Of a stretch of DNA of 64,000 nucleotides, positions 24,231 through 36,989 are shown in pieces. The DNA is from Siphonodentalium dalli. Lineage: Eukaryota; Mollusca; Scaphopoda; Gadilida; Siphonodentaliidae. The position numbers were made by a program, and so were the translations under genes. Location of the stretch: assembly GCA_032622095.1 (NCBI GenBank), contig CP136062.1, positions 6,262,001 to 6,326,000 on the forward strand, written 5' to 3'. Position 1 is the stretch's first letter. Every line of letters begins with the position of its first letter. The notes beneath the pieces are model-generated. The model made no database searches, was not told the origin of the DNA, and saw nothing but the letters and a program-made list of their open reading frames with translations.

Positions 24231-26040
24231 GTGTGGTAGAAAGTGAAATCTCACACAGCTATCCCACACGGGCTGCCTGTGCAAAACTGTGTATGGGGTG
24301 GAGAAATTGGTATCTTTCGATTCGGTGCGGCATTTCCTTGTCCGAAAATCACCAGATATCGTGTCTATCGAACACCAAATTTTTGACAGTGCTATATTGT
24401 TCTATCTCCACAGTGGTCCAATGAATCTTTATTTAGTACCACGTGATTAAATAAATTTCCGTGCTAAAATGTTGTATCGCTGACCTTCAATCGAAATCAA
24501 TGGAACCCGATCTGTGCAGAGTGCCAGCGAAGTGACTAGTTGGAAATAATGCTTTCTCGCTCCTAGGTATGAACATCTTATCTCTAGGATAATTATTTGG
24601 TTAAAATAACACAGAAAATGCCGTGATTGTTCTATCTCCATGGCGTGCTTTCGTGATTACATCCAATATACCATATGTTTTGTCTCGAAACTCATACAAT
24701 AGTATTTTACACCAGCTATCATACCCGCTGTGTACTATCTTCCAAAACAGAATGAGAACATATTGTTACATAATGCCGTCAACAATCTGGGCCGATATGA
24801 TATTCTAGTGGTAGTGACGAGTGAATACATCTTCAATAGATAACTTTAATAGTGATGAGGCACAGCAACAATAGTACATACATATACATAAGCGTATATA
24901 AATAAGAGTCGAGTATTCTGTCAGCCAGGATATCGCATGGTAAAGATCCATGTAAATCACTCTCGATTCCTAACTCACTCTCCTTGTTCCAAGAAATCCT
25001 ACGCCTTTATATATCGGCTCAATGGTTCGCTGAACCTCATGCATAAAGGTAAGCTCAGAGTCGTCTTAACATTCCAAAGTCCCGTAGACAAAGCCAGGTC
25101 AGATGAAGGTTACATACCAGCGATAGACAAAGAACAGTTCAGAAGCCGGCTAATTAATGTTACACAATACATTCCAACTGACCGATCTCTGCGAGGTTAA
25201 ATGTGCATGGAATGTAATTACTTAGTCTGAGGATGGCGAAAGTGCCATCAGGGATGTTACTGGTACATGTAGGTGGGGGTATATTTATGTATCAATATGA
25301 ACCGGGGGTCAACACTTTAAACTCGATTTCCCACAGAAATTAATATATGGAGATAGAACACTTTAGTTCTGACGCGACGCAATGTTTTCCGATTCTACAT
25401 ATTGTTGTTCATATATGGGAATAACAGTCCTAAACAACACGTACCAAAGGCAAACGCGAATAAAACTTACACTCTAAACTGGTCGCATTACATTTAAAGT
25501 CGCCGTCGCGAAGTTTATAACAGAGACGTTTACGATTACGGATACGGATAGGGTACTACGTCGCCAACATTTGTGTACTTTCTAATCGTTGTCGTATTTT
25601 ACTATCCGTAATAACGGTTACGATTTCATTGTTTCTAATAAGCTCAAATAACACCTGAAATATATTTTCTGCAATATATTACTTTACTCCGTTCGAGACT
25701 GTATAATTATGTATATCATGTAAACCATCCAGTTGTATTGAGCTACGACCTTGGTGTGCTGTTAAGATTGGCAATCACTCTACTCGTCGTCGTGAATCTC
25801 GAGCTTCCCGCGAAATAAGATCGCGCAATTCACAACGGATAGTTATCGCTGGTTGCGATACAAAACTTTGCAGTAATAGAAGTGCACTATGAAACCAGTC
25901 GCCAAAAAATACACGGACATGGATTTGGTGTTACTAAAAGAATATTTTGCACACCCACCGACATCACCAGAGCTCATCAGTCTATGTTAGGTTTGTTCTT
26001 TGCATTTATTTTAAATTTAAAAAACACAACTCTCACAAAT
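24231..26040. other. No gene seen
   Basis: There is a short direct pair at 24180-24300 (CACCCAGCTACCCCACACG and CACACAGCTATCCCACACGG). The ORFs at 24937-25200 and 25882-26145 show no recognisable domain or splice context. Confidence 0.45.
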
Positions 26041-26862
26041 GCGGCATTTAAAGGTACTCAATCCAATTATATGTTCCCATATCATCAGATTCCAACAACA
26101 ACAATTTTTTTTTTAAATGCCGCTTCTGTTATCAGAATCGAGTAATTGCCCAAAATTAATGCTAACCACAGACAACTATAGTATAAAATTGCCCAAAACC
26201 TGTTATTTATCAATATTTTGTTCAACGACATTTTGCCGGTTTGTCAAATATCTGACACAAAAAAAGCACATCGCTTCTACCGTGTCGACTTTGTTTCGAT
26301 TTGGTAGTACCAAATCAGAAGTTATGCACATCAGCGAGCACATCAACCTTATGTCGGATTTCCTAAACCCAAAGAGGTGATAGGCCTGTGAAGCCGAAAT
26401 CGCATTGAAATCAAATTGCGGACTGGAAGGGTCTGGAAGTGGTGGAGTCATGGTTGGTGGGAGGTCCAAATTCAGGAACCCCTCTTCCCCATCAGCATAA
26501 CGTCTATCAGGTCATCTATGATAACAGCGAACTGAATTTCCGTGCACCACGTAACAAACACCTGACATTTATACCTGTATTGCCACAATATATCACGAGA
26601 ATCCCGGGTCGTAGGTTGTGACTGGTCGAATTATTGACAATAAACAGGTCATGATTATCGCATTGTTGCAAATGAGACGATAAGTGAAGTATTAAGGGAC
26701 TGTATACCAAACACACGCTTTGAGTTCTAAAAGTGGTACGAAATAATGATGGTATGTGTTCGTCAAAACTCTTACGCGTAGTCGTTTTGCGAAAGGACTT
26801 TTTGGCCATACGGATAGACCTACGACTTTTCGAATAGCTATCCGTATTCGTAATCGTAAACG
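25526..26862. mobile_element. Candidate element bounded by a 25 bp inverted pair
   Basis: CGTTTACGATTACGGATACG near 25529 returns as CGTATTCGTAATCGTAAACG near 26842, with related CTACG and ATCCGTA words inside both ends. The interior has no recognised transposase. The boundaries and any target duplication are not clear. Confidence 0.45.
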
Positions 26863-27138
26863 TGAGGATGCGAAAGGTCTCTATTTTACTCATTTTCACG
26901 TTTATTAGACCAGCGGAGTCGCTCTGACAGCGAAATCAATCAGCCGAAATTTCTCCGGTATCGATTGACATACAAGGAAACTCCCGTTGCGCGCGCACCA
27001 CGAAAACAAAAGCATTGCATTGGGTGTAATTTATTTTTGGCCCGTGACGTCAAAAAGGACCTTCCTGATTTCGGTCGACAATGCATCGAAATCTGTTTCC
27101 TGTCGATTGTGTTTTTTTTGTTTTCCGTGGTATTATCA

Positions 27139-28242
27139 CAGTCCTAGGAATCACTGTCCATATAATATTAAATTTGATTAAAATATAACAAATAGATCTA
27201 GATACATTACCTCTTCTATACAGATATAAGCTACAGTTAGGCAACTTCAGATTGTGTTATAATGTAAACAAATCATCTCATTGGCTAGAGACCACCCCCT
27301 GTGCTCTATCACTAAAACGAACAATTGGATTTTTCGTTCGAAAAAATTGCATTTATCTCCCCACAATTGACATGTGACAATTAAGTTAATAGTTCTTAAT
27401 GCGCTCGTTGGGTCATATCAACTCTACCTGGTCTGATTTGTACACAAATCGTGATTTTCCATCCAAATATCAGCATAAATTCACATTTATGGAACTCGTG
27501 AAAATCATTTTTTGCTGACGCGGTAGTGTCTCTATTCAGTTCCTTATTACAATTACTTATTTAAAATTTGCAGCCAATCCCAGTACAAGTTATCTCCCAT
27601 TGCCGCTCTTGGGATGCGGAGCAAAACGGGAGCTTGGAATATAAAATTTGCTTTCACATCTCAAGTTATCAACCACCCCTAGGGCCCTACTTGAAAATAT
27701 ATAGATATATTAGTTTGAGATGATCATTTCTACATTTCTCTAGTAATGAGAATGAGTTAAAATGTGCACTTAGTAGTTTAGAGCAGGGCCAGTTTTACCT
27801 CACCCGACGTCTGTTTACTCACATCCGTAATCCCTTTTATTCGGATTATCACCGGGTGCGAATAAGTAATTTGATATTTAGAGAATGGACATGTGTTTCC
27901 CCAATCGTAAAGAATTCCACCGAGTTTGCACCTGAAAGAATATTCGAGTAACTAACAGCTATTTTCTCGTAAGTTGGCAAATATACTAACAATCTGAATA
28001 CACCATCGTTTCAAGAAAAAAATACGGAATATGATGATATAAACTCAGAAGTCGCGAATGTTTGTGTGGCATAAAAATGTGAACTCTGTATTTTCTTGCA
28101 AATCATCTGCCAATGAACATGCAGTATACAAATTTTTTACTTGCCAAACTGGTATATATATTAATATAATAACTAACTATAATATATTGATTTAATATTA
28201 TTAAATAATATTTTATTCAACTAACAGTGATTCCTAGGGACT
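27139..28242. mobile_element. 1.1 kb TIR element with exact 12 bp flanking duplication
   Basis: The left end is CAGTCCTAGGAATCACTGT and the right end ACAGTGATTCCTAGGGACT, imperfect inverses of about 19 bases. GTGGTATTATCA lies immediately outside both ends (27127-27138 and 28243-28254) in the same orientation. The interior is AT-rich without a transposase. Removing it would place 27.1 kb sequence directly upstream of the THAP exon. The duplication length is closest to MULE-type insertions (usually 8-11 bp); the family is not assigned. Confidence 0.75.
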
Positions 28243-28276
28243 GTGGTATTATCAGTGATTATAGTATTTATTCGTC

Positions 28277-28497
28277 ATGGTACGAAGATGTGCCGTTTAT
28301 GGCTGTAACACAACCGGCAAGAACTTATTCAACTGGCCAAAAGATCGAGAGAGAGAGGACGGATTTGGACAAGGTTTGTGTGTATCAGAAGGGCTTCGTG
28401 GACGCCTAACTTGAATTATTCAGGCTCAGTTATTTGCAAGGACCATATTTGTGACAGTGCTTTCGTTAATATGTTAAAACACAGAGCAGGATAACAG
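28277..28497 (+). pseudogene. THAP zinc-finger exon with a frameshift
   Basis: From the ATG at 28277 the first frame gives MVRRCAVYGCNTTGKNLFNW and PKDRERE, the start of a THAP (C2CH) DNA-binding domain with its first two cysteines. From about 28366 another frame gives WTRF, then WTPNLNYS and VICKDHICDSAF, which contains the invariant Trp and Pro and the C-x2-H pair. The two frames meet in a run of GAGAGAGAG, so a slippage indel (real or an assembly error) breaks the domain. The exon ends at a consensus donor (CAG then GTATGT), but a TAA codon precedes it in the second frame. THAP domains occur in cellular regulators and P-element-type transposases; nothing here decides between them. Confidence 0.75.
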
Positions 28498-28774
28498 GTA
28501 TGTACAGTTTAAATTAATTTGTATTATCATTTATGAAAATAAGAACGTGTACATACATTGTTGTTTTCGTGGCCACCAGCAAACTGATATGCTTCAGTGT
28601 GAATATCAATCATCTCTACCCACAACTTGCCACACTTCACCCTCTTCTGTTCAGTCTAAATTATAATGTCCAATCCAATCATAATAATTCAGAAATTCAG
28701 AAGTTAAATATTGTGGCATGTACGTGTAGAGGTGGTGTGGCATAATTATATGGACTGGCACGACCCCACCAAGA

Positions 28775-29112
28775 AGTTATAGTTCTGCCCCAATTTATTT
28801 TTTAATGTAGGGGTGGGTGGGAAAGTAAAGTAGCATGCGCCCACGGGGAAGTTCTGCCCAATTGTTTTTATGTGGGGTGGGGAAAGTGAACTGGACTGTG
28901 CCTACGGTAATTTTAGTTCTATCTAATTTTTTTCACGTAGGGATGGGTGTGGAAAGTCGGCTGGCATGTGCCTATGAGCAAGTTCTGCCCAATTTTATTT
29001 TCATGTAGGAGGGTTGCAAGTGAACTGGATTGCGCCTATGGGGAAATTCTGACCAATTGATTTTCATGTAAGGGTGGGTGGGGCACGTGAACTGGCAAGT
29101 GCCTATGGGGAT
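28775..29112. repeat. ~68 bp tandem repeat, five diverged copies
   Basis: Each unit holds AGTTCTGCCCAATT, a TTTTCATGTAGG-like stretch, GGGTGGG, and GTGCCTATGGGG or a variant. Units start near 28779, 28848, 28912, 28980 and 29043. Confidence 0.8.
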
Positions 29113-31040
29113 GTCAGTAAATGAATCATGAGTGATTGAATGAACTGCACCAATCATCATATTCATAGATTAAAATCATGCACAAAACCCAATAGCCACA
29201 CAATTTGATAAATGACACAACTGTTATTACATATTAACAATAAAAAATATGTGGATTGATCATAAAACTTTGAATAAATCTGACAGACAGACAGATGGTA
29301 ACTTGATAATAATAGATACCTGTCAAAGTTCTTATGAGAAAATGTGTTTATATATTTTGTACAAACTGCTAGTGTTATCCTTTTTTGTGTGTTCGAGTAT
29401 TTATATGCATGATAATTGTTGAAAATTTCACCAACATGTTTTTTGATTGTTTGATATCGAACATGTTTATTGATTGTTTGATATCGAATAACACTCACTA
29501 TGCACCCATTGATCTTAACCGTTACATGGAGTATGCCAGCTAGCTTGTAACATAACTTCATAACGGGCGGCCCTATCCACGTTAATGCAACCACAAATAA
29601 TAGGCATACCAATTTTTGGTAATTAGACAATATGCCTACATGAAGTAATCATCAGTTTTTTAACACAAATATGTTTTGGATTTTTTATATAAAGTACTGG
29701 TACCCATACCGGTAATTTAAATCGAATTACATTCCGCCATTCAAAAGGTGTGTTGCATGGCCGTGTAGATCATTAGCCAGGTATCATGAATGTGGCATGA
29801 CCTGGGGGTTCCAGCTGGGTGAATGTCTTTTGATATTAAACTCTTTATTTAGTTTTATTTTAGCAGTTACTAGCTGGTCTGGTATTCAAATTTTTGGCAT
29901 GATGTTTCACGAATTGCAACGTTACGAGCAGTGCACCTTCACTGGCTTCAGACCAAGATATGAAATCACATCCCCAAAATACCATGTTCACTCTGTCATC
30001 ATATTCACCGCTTCATGTTAGGTATATACACACTGAATCTTTCCAAATAACAAAGATGCATGTGCAAAATGCAAGTGCCCCCCCCCGAGAACAACTGGTA
30101 AGTAATTTCCACTGAACGACATGCACGGGTCATTATTCTCAAACTGGTGTGACAATTATTGAATGCCACTTTAATTGTTTATTCCATACATGTCCTATTT
30201 TAGGACGGTACTAATAGCAACCACAACGCGCCGCAGGCGCGTTGTTGCTTTTCATGTTTAGGCGTGAATGACGTCATCAATTTTTACAATACCATGAAAC
30301 ATAATTTCGACGCGATGAAAATCCGGACAAGAAAAATGGGTTAAAAATCACGTGACTTCCGCTCCGCTTTTGCGAAGCATTGTGGGAAAATTGATCCAGA
30401 GGTCACAGGTCGAAGAGTTCAGAATGTCGCTGATACATTGTTCATTGATTTGTTAGGCGAGTTGAACAACTCAATTCTCAACTGTCCCTACCAAATGACC
30501 GGCATCATTATAGTGTGATTTAACAATAGTGATTTTTCAAACAACACCACGATGAATCAATTTGGAGTTATACATCGCAATTTTTCGACAGTAGGCGATG
30601 CAAAAGTATTCGAAATCAGTGTCACTGACAAAGTTGAAAGCGCATTTCATTTTCTACCTCACCCACGAACCAGTTTCGTCAACACCGAGGACAACATCAA
30701 GCAAATTATTACAGTACCATGGACCTTAAATCAACGATAGAGTGATAACAGAACACAACAATTTCGCCAACATTTCAACAACTTGAACTTGAAGATGATC
30801 ATTTTATTGAATATTCATATTGGCGTTGACCTGTTGTTGACATTGTGAATGTCACATGTGTGATTTGTTCTCTGGATTAAAACAAGACTCCAGCTTAAAC
30901 TAACAGCCGAATGGTAAGTGCATAGCCATATACTACACTGTATGCAGTATGCATCAAATTCAATCCATCATGCATGATGTAGTGAACGTTCAGTCTCAGA
31001 CCAATCTCGTTCAGACCAATCTCAATACAGTTGTATCCTT
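29113..31040. other. No supported gene; short hairpin and one small ORF
   Basis: Contains a duplicated TTGATTGTTTGATATCGAA (near 29443 and 29471), a C run near 30079, and a tight hairpin at 30224-30244 (CAACGCGCC, loop GCA, GGCGCGTTG). The 62-codon ORF at 30552-30740 follows a slightly GC-richer stretch with GCATTGTGGGAAA, but I recognise nothing in it. Confidence 0.45.
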
Positions 31041-31049
31041 TTAGTACCC

Positions 31050-31820
31050 TGCTGGACAGAACAACTGTCCATTTAACTGCGGTGTGGTTAGCATTGCCAC
31101 CGCTGCCGAAATGCAACTACTAGTACACCGCGGCTCCACCAGCTAACTACAGTTGGGCCGTGGTGTACTTTCATTAAAATTAAACCGAAAAAAGACGACA
31201 CAAACCAGAAATCTAACCACGGCGTACATGTCATTCGGCCATGAGGGTACTAGTAGTTGCTGTTCGGCCGCAGTGAATTTGCCGTTAACTGCAGTTACAA
31301 ACTCTTGACACCGCGGCCGAACGGCAAATACACCACGGTACCAATGGACACTTGCTTTGTCCAGCGGGGTATGCTTGGGGCCCCGGAATGCATAGCAGTG
31401 ACTGGTAGGCTTAAGCATGTACCGTACTTGGCTGTTGGTACAAAAGTTTGCTGGAATGTGCATACTACAGTACCCTGCTGGACAAAACAAGTGTCCACTT
31501 AACCGCGGTGCGGTTAGCGTTGCCACCGCGGCTGAAATGCAATTACACCGCGGCTCCACCGGCTAACTACAGTTGGGTTGCCGTGTACTTGTCATTTGGC
31601 CATGGAGTAGTCCTGCTGGACAAAACAAGTGTCCACTTAACCGCGGTGCGGTTAGCGTTGCCACCGCGGCCGAAATGCAACTACACTGCGGCTCCACCGG
31701 CTAACAACAGTTGGGCTGCGGTGTACTAGTACTCGCCATTCGGCCATGGTGTAGTTGCCGCGGTGTACGTTCATTAAACTGAAAAAGATGATACAAACCC
31801 GAAATCTAACCACGATGTAC
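31050..31820. repeat. Nested copies of the GC-rich hairpin repeat
   Basis: At least three blocks starting CTGGACA and running through GTTAGCGTTGCCACCGCGG and CTAACTACAGTTGGG lie here (near 31050, 31480 and 31618), with an inverted piece between 31300 and 31480 (CCGCGGCCGAACGGCAAATAC, TTTGTCCAGC). It is the same family as 15780-16230. The ORFs on both strands are products of this repeat. Confidence 0.8.
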
Positions 31821-32262
31821 ATGTACCTGTATACATGTATCATCTGATTACAATAATGTACATGTACCTTAAGGTTTAACATACATGTTCATGTATACCG
31901 GTATATACATTACATGTACTAGTATTCATCAGAATGACACATCCATAATTTGATATGTGCCTGTCATGCTTTAATGTCTCTTATCTCTTAACTTTGGCAG
32001 GGCTCTTGAATCGTCTTGATATACCAGTAAATGAATATTTAGAGGGAATATTCATAAGGTTCCTCATGTACATGTACCAGTAGCAGGCGTACACAACAGC
32101 ACCTTCTCTTTGGTATTTCAGATATTATTACCAGTATACCGGTATACGAATCCAGTGCACTGTTGTCTCTGAAGAAAGAATAACTGGCAGATCTTTTAGC
32201 AGATAAGTATATAAGTTACATGTACATTTGTATAAGGTATACCAAGTACAATAGACATGAAG

Positions 32263-32405
32263 AGTTTGGAATCTAGATACATATGTATATTACTTTGAAA
32301 TATTTTTCTTGGTGGGGCTGGGTGAGTTTGGAATCTACATGTAGATACATATGTACATGTATATTACTTTGAAATATTTTTCTTGGTGGGGCTGGGTGGG
32401 GGGAT
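32263..32405. repeat. ~70 bp direct duplication
   Basis: GAGTTTGGAATCTA and TACTTTGAAATATTTTTCTT followed by GGTGGGGCTGGGTG occur twice in tandem. The surroundings (31810-32510) are rich in TACATGTAC and TACCGGTA words. Confidence 0.8.
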
Positions 32406-32879
32406 GGGATTTCACACCATTACGGGTACATGTACATGTATATAAATATATTCACACTGGCGCACAACATAATCATACATTCTCAGTATGTACATGTAGT
32501 AGTACTCCCGATCGTACATGGCTATAGATTCTCACTCACCTACAGATATATTGTATGTCAGGTTGACTTGTGTGTACTGGACTACTGGTACTAGTATGTT
32601 TACAAATATTGCAACAGTAAACATTCAGATACTCTGTGCTTGGATCCCCATCCGGTGGGTAAGATATGGTACATGTACCTCTATTTGTGGACTCTTCTGC
32701 TTTTGGGCACCCCCTCTACTCACATAATGTGGGTCACACAAAGCTATGGGAAATTAGGCTTAGCCTTTTAATATGAGGTACATGTATAACAATGAAATTT
32801 GGTATGGATGTTTAATACTATGAGGACATTAAATTGAGGGTTCCATTGTTTTGTACGGCTTTTCCATCATTATCAGAAC

Positions 32880-33015
32880 AGCGTACCTATGGAATAGAGA
32901 ACCATTGGAATAGCGTACCGTCGGAATATCGAACCTTCGGAATATAGTGAACCTTCGGAATTGCAAATATAACCTTCTGAATAATGAACCTTCGGAATAG
33001 CGAACCTTCGGAATA
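32880..33015. repeat. ~16 bp tandem repeat, about eight copies
   Basis: The unit is GAACCTTCGGAATAGC with variants (GTACCGTCGGAATATC, AACCTTCTGAATAAT). Confidence 0.85.
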
Positions 33016-33039
33016 GAGACATGTCCCCCAAATTAAGTG

Positions 33040-33720
33040 CTATACATGTACATATGTCAGGTGATGCAATCGATACACAATGGGATGCTTAACTGGATTA
33101 AAACAGTTACTGGGCATATAATTTTTTGCAAATATTGTCATAATATCCCATGTTTCTGCTAAATTAAGGGGTCCCCATTGTTCTAATTGGATTAAAACAG
33201 TCAATGGGCATATATATTCTGCAAATATTGTCATAACATCCCATGTTTCTGCCAAATTAAGGTGTCCTCATTGTTCTAATTAGACTAAAACAGTCACTGG
33301 GCATATAAGTTCTGCAAATATTGTCATAACATCCCATGTTTCTGCCAAATTAAGGGGTCCCCATTGTTCTAATTGAAATGTGGCTCGCTCGTCGGACAGT
33401 GAGGTACAATGGAGGAGAAATTGCTCCTCAGTATCAATTTGGTTGCAGGTTTCACATATGCGATCCGCTTCATCGAAATCGAAATAGCGTCCGCGCTCAA
33501 TGCCCAGTGTGTGACAACTAATTCTGAATTTCGTGAGGGATTCTCGTTGCTTGGGGGTGGAAATGATGTAAAGATCCAAAGAAGTGATTGTTTTGAACGT
33601 TCTGTATGTTCTAAGCTTATTGCGTGGGGGATCACGTCTGTTGCTATTTCTGGGGAGTTTGCTGCGAATTTTATCGTTAAATAGTTATGTCTTTATTGAG
33701 TTATCAAAGAAGTCGTTGAT
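33040..33720 (-). pseudogene. LINE-type ORF tail with zinc-knuckle-like motif, end triplicated
   Basis: Read on the minus strand from about 33720, the frame gives NDFFD, then after one stop KLRTYRTFKT, LTKFRISCHTLGIERGRY, and ICETCNQIDTEEQFLLHC. This C-x2-C...H-x4-C arrangement with the preceding KFRIS block is typical of the C-terminus of invertebrate RT-encoding mobile elements. The following segment QLEQWGPLNLAETWDVMTIF is then repeated about 117 bases apart (near 33290-33360, 33180-33250 and 33100-33170), partly in frame. No RT core is present. It is a truncated remnant with a local tandem expansion. Confidence 0.72.
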
Positions 33721-33778
33721 GTTGTGATGTGGTGGCAGAGATGTGATTAACTGTTGACAAGAAGGAGTATAAAATAGG

Positions 33779-34097
33779 TTGACAAATACACGAAATGTTT
33801 ATATATCAGATTCATATTCTTTAAAAAATACTTGGCATGGTCACAGCAGTTTTACCTCTGTTTTCAACGTTTTGCATATGAGTAAAATAAACGTGAATAT
33901 GGATGTTGTTTGTATTGGGACCCAAGCACCGTGTTCAAATTTGATTTTTTGTTACTCCAGTGCGCCTTTCTGTGGCATAAAATGCCCGTAGAACAGTATT
34001 TCGGGTTTTTATCAACCTATGTCGATACCGGCAAAACATTCAAAAGCGAATATTATTACATGCATTTTAAAGCGCGAACTATACCATATGGTTTTAA
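33779..34097. repeat. Dispersed ~330 bp repeat, copy 1
   Basis: Contains TTGACAAATA, CATGGTCACAGCAGTTTTAC, TGGGACCCAAGCACCGTGTT and TCGATACCGGCAAAACATTC, then a TTATTACATGCATTTTAAAG-like end. The same order recurs at 35176-35490 and 35780-36150. Part of it is recognisable near 55220-55310. Confidence 0.7.
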
Positions 34098-34099
34098 TT

Positions 34100-35175
34100 A
34101 ATGTTATATAATACCCTAGATAGAAACTTTTGATAATCTACGGGGGGTATCGACTGCGATTAACTTATTATCCGACACTCAATTATATAGCACACTAGTC
34201 GGAATATTCGATAATGACATCACAACGCGGGTAATGAGATATCCATCTCACTCATGAAAACGGCGCCGATTCACATGTGCAACAACCTGATGATTTGGCA
34301 CAGAGCGCAGCGGGGGTCAAATAGTTATCTCCTATATTCTTCAGATTTATAGGTTTAGCTTTGTATGTGTTATACAAACTACATTTATCTATGTGTATTT
34401 CCTGTTTATATGTTCATATGTTTAATTCACATATCATGTTTATGTAATGTACTATATATGTGCTCATGTGTTATGTGACAATGTGGTCACGAATGACTTA
34501 TTATCATTAAAGACATTAAAGACTCGGATGATGACACCACACAGTGGGGGATTCCGTTTATCCATCGTTCGCAGGAAAAAGACTTCGCTACAACATAGGG
34601 ACACGTGCTTGCCATTAATGAATGGGTTCCAGATTCTTTCCGGCAATTACTATTTGGCATATTTCAACATACTAAGCGGACGGTGCTTTGACCTCGACTT
34701 TTTTGACACACTGTATTTCTCTGTCAGACGATCGCGCCCTATTTTACGAGAACATATCATGTTAAACATCCCCAATGAGAGATTATTTAAACAAATAATG
34801 ACCATGACAGACTAAAAAACTATACGTGCTCTGGCACACTTCGTCCACCGTGGATTGAAAACGAAAGGGCTTTGGGTAAATGCGCCGAGATATTATTAAT
34901 GTCGAGTGAAAAATAAGTGTCAAGTAGATAATTCAATATAAACAAATAACAGTGCAAAATAAGTGCCAATATTGGTACAGCACATACAACATACAAACGT
35001 GTCACGCAGATACAGCACTATATATATATAAACATAAGTGCAAAATATGTGTCAAGAAGGTAAGTAATATAAACATAATATGTCCTAAATACACATATGA
35101 TACTACATCGTCGTACATCGTCGCTCACTCGAGCTTCATAACTTTGTCTACGTAATTTGGAATGAGGTATACGAT
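34100..35175. other. No gene seen
   Basis: AT-rich sequence. An ORF of 122 codons (34447-34815) shows no recognisable domain. Confidence 0.45.
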
Positions 35176-36150
35176 ATATTGACAAATAAAACGAACCATT
35201 GATATACCGGCTTCATATGCTAGCTCTGAAAAATAATATCCATGGTCACAGCCATTTGATAAACGTTTTCATTTTAATAAACGCTCTTTCTTATGAACAA
35301 CGACCGCGTGTTAAACGTTAAATTTTGTATGAATTAAATGCTTCTTCCTGACACATATAATTCCCGCAGAAAGGTTGTTCGTGTAAGTACAAACCAGTTC
35401 GTTATCGGTAACAATTAAAAAGTGATTATTTATCAGACGTATTTATGAGTGCAAACCGCCATGTGTCTTGAGATAAAAAAAATATGTATATTTTATTTAA
35501 AACACTTTTGTTTTTTTTAAATGAGCTCTGCTCCATTCACTTATTATTTATTTTATAATTTGTTAATTAAATCTAACACCGTGATAACATCCGCTAGGGT
35601 ACCCCGAGTCATCACACCAAATGTAATTGAAATCGGTATAGGGAGAAAATCCGGGCAGATAGACAGATAGATATACAAACTTTCACATTGAATTTAAACT
35701 CATATATAAATCTAGACCAAGAGAGATTCATTACAATGTGTATATTATGTATTTAGTCTGGCCATCGTTTTTATGGTGTGTTGATATACCAGCTTCGTGA
35801 TCTATGGCAATACATGCCATGACTACACCAGTTTTACAGCTATGTTCTACTTTTCACATACATAAAAGTGAAGAAAAAACGCTCTTCATGTCTACGATAT
35901 CTAGATTAGACTAATACTGAACGCTCTTTTCTAAACCACCTTGTGGAATTTTCTGTTTTTGTTTGGGACCCAAACACCGTGTTTAAAGTTGTATTTTACA
36001 TTACATCAATATGTCTTTTTGGGAACTCAGCATGCTCATTTAACGGAAGAGTATACATGTATGTATCGATCTATTTCGGTACCGGTAAAATTTCGAAAGT
36101 GAATATTATTAGCTGTATTTTGAATCACAAACCGCCATGTGCCTTTAAGT
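35176..36150. repeat. Dispersed ~330 bp repeat, copies 2 and 3
   Basis: Copy 2 at about 35176-35490 and copy 3 at about 35780-36150 share GATATACC-GCTTC, CCATG-TCACA-like words, TGGGACCCAA(G/A)CACCGTGTT (copies 1 and 3), TACCGGTAA and AAACCGCCATGTG with each other and with copy 1. They are diverged and contain indels. Confidence 0.65.
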
Positions 36151-36989
36151 AACATCACTTATCTAATCAAAGCACGTACCAAATTGTCATGTGCTGACCT
36201 AACAGAACTGACAAATTACTTTGAATTACGATTGGGGCTTTGATGCCATGATATCACGCGCCCACACCGAATATATAATTTGATTTGGGGTAATTGATTT
36301 GATGTAACACAACCAAGAGACGTTCGTTGGTTATGGATACGTCCATTTTAAAGTTTGTTAGAAAACTCACGCTGATGTTCAACTCCGATACACGGAGTAT
36401 CTTAGACACATTTTATTGCTGTATACACACGAGTACATATACCAATTTGGATGTCGACCGCACTTACGCTATGCGGATATTGTTTGTCCTTGGTACATTG
36501 TTCCTGCTTTCAGTCAAAGAAAGGTAAACTTATTGGACATGTGAACTTATTGGTTGCTTATCGGTACTTGTCTCCATTATTGAAATCTAAGTTGGTCGAT
36601 GTATGGTCGCTAGTCGGGATCTGGTTTCACGCGTTTATCTGACTTTAAGGAGGAGTAAATTTCTAATCTGCTCTAACGTTTTGTAGTTTGCAGGGTCCGC
36701 GCTGGACCAAAATTTACTTTGCCATATAATTCGCCAAAAGAAATTTGTGTTTGCTAAATTATTTTAAAATTTGCCAAATACTATCCTTGGAAGTATCATT
36801 TTCTGCAACTTTGAGTCTTATGTTCTGACAATCGCGGTTTGAACAACTTTTGATATCGATAGAAAAGCGAGTAGTTAATAATTATATTCGCATCTCTAGT
36901 TTATCACCACATAATACACCAATAATCAAACAATAACACGATAGAAGGGTTTCCTTATCAGAAGGGCGCATCACAAGAGGATTTGCTAT

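Noticed and set aside
31143-31882. 138-codon and other ORFs with cysteine/histidine residues
   Set aside because: They lie in the GC-rich hairpin repeat and have counterparts on the opposite strand.
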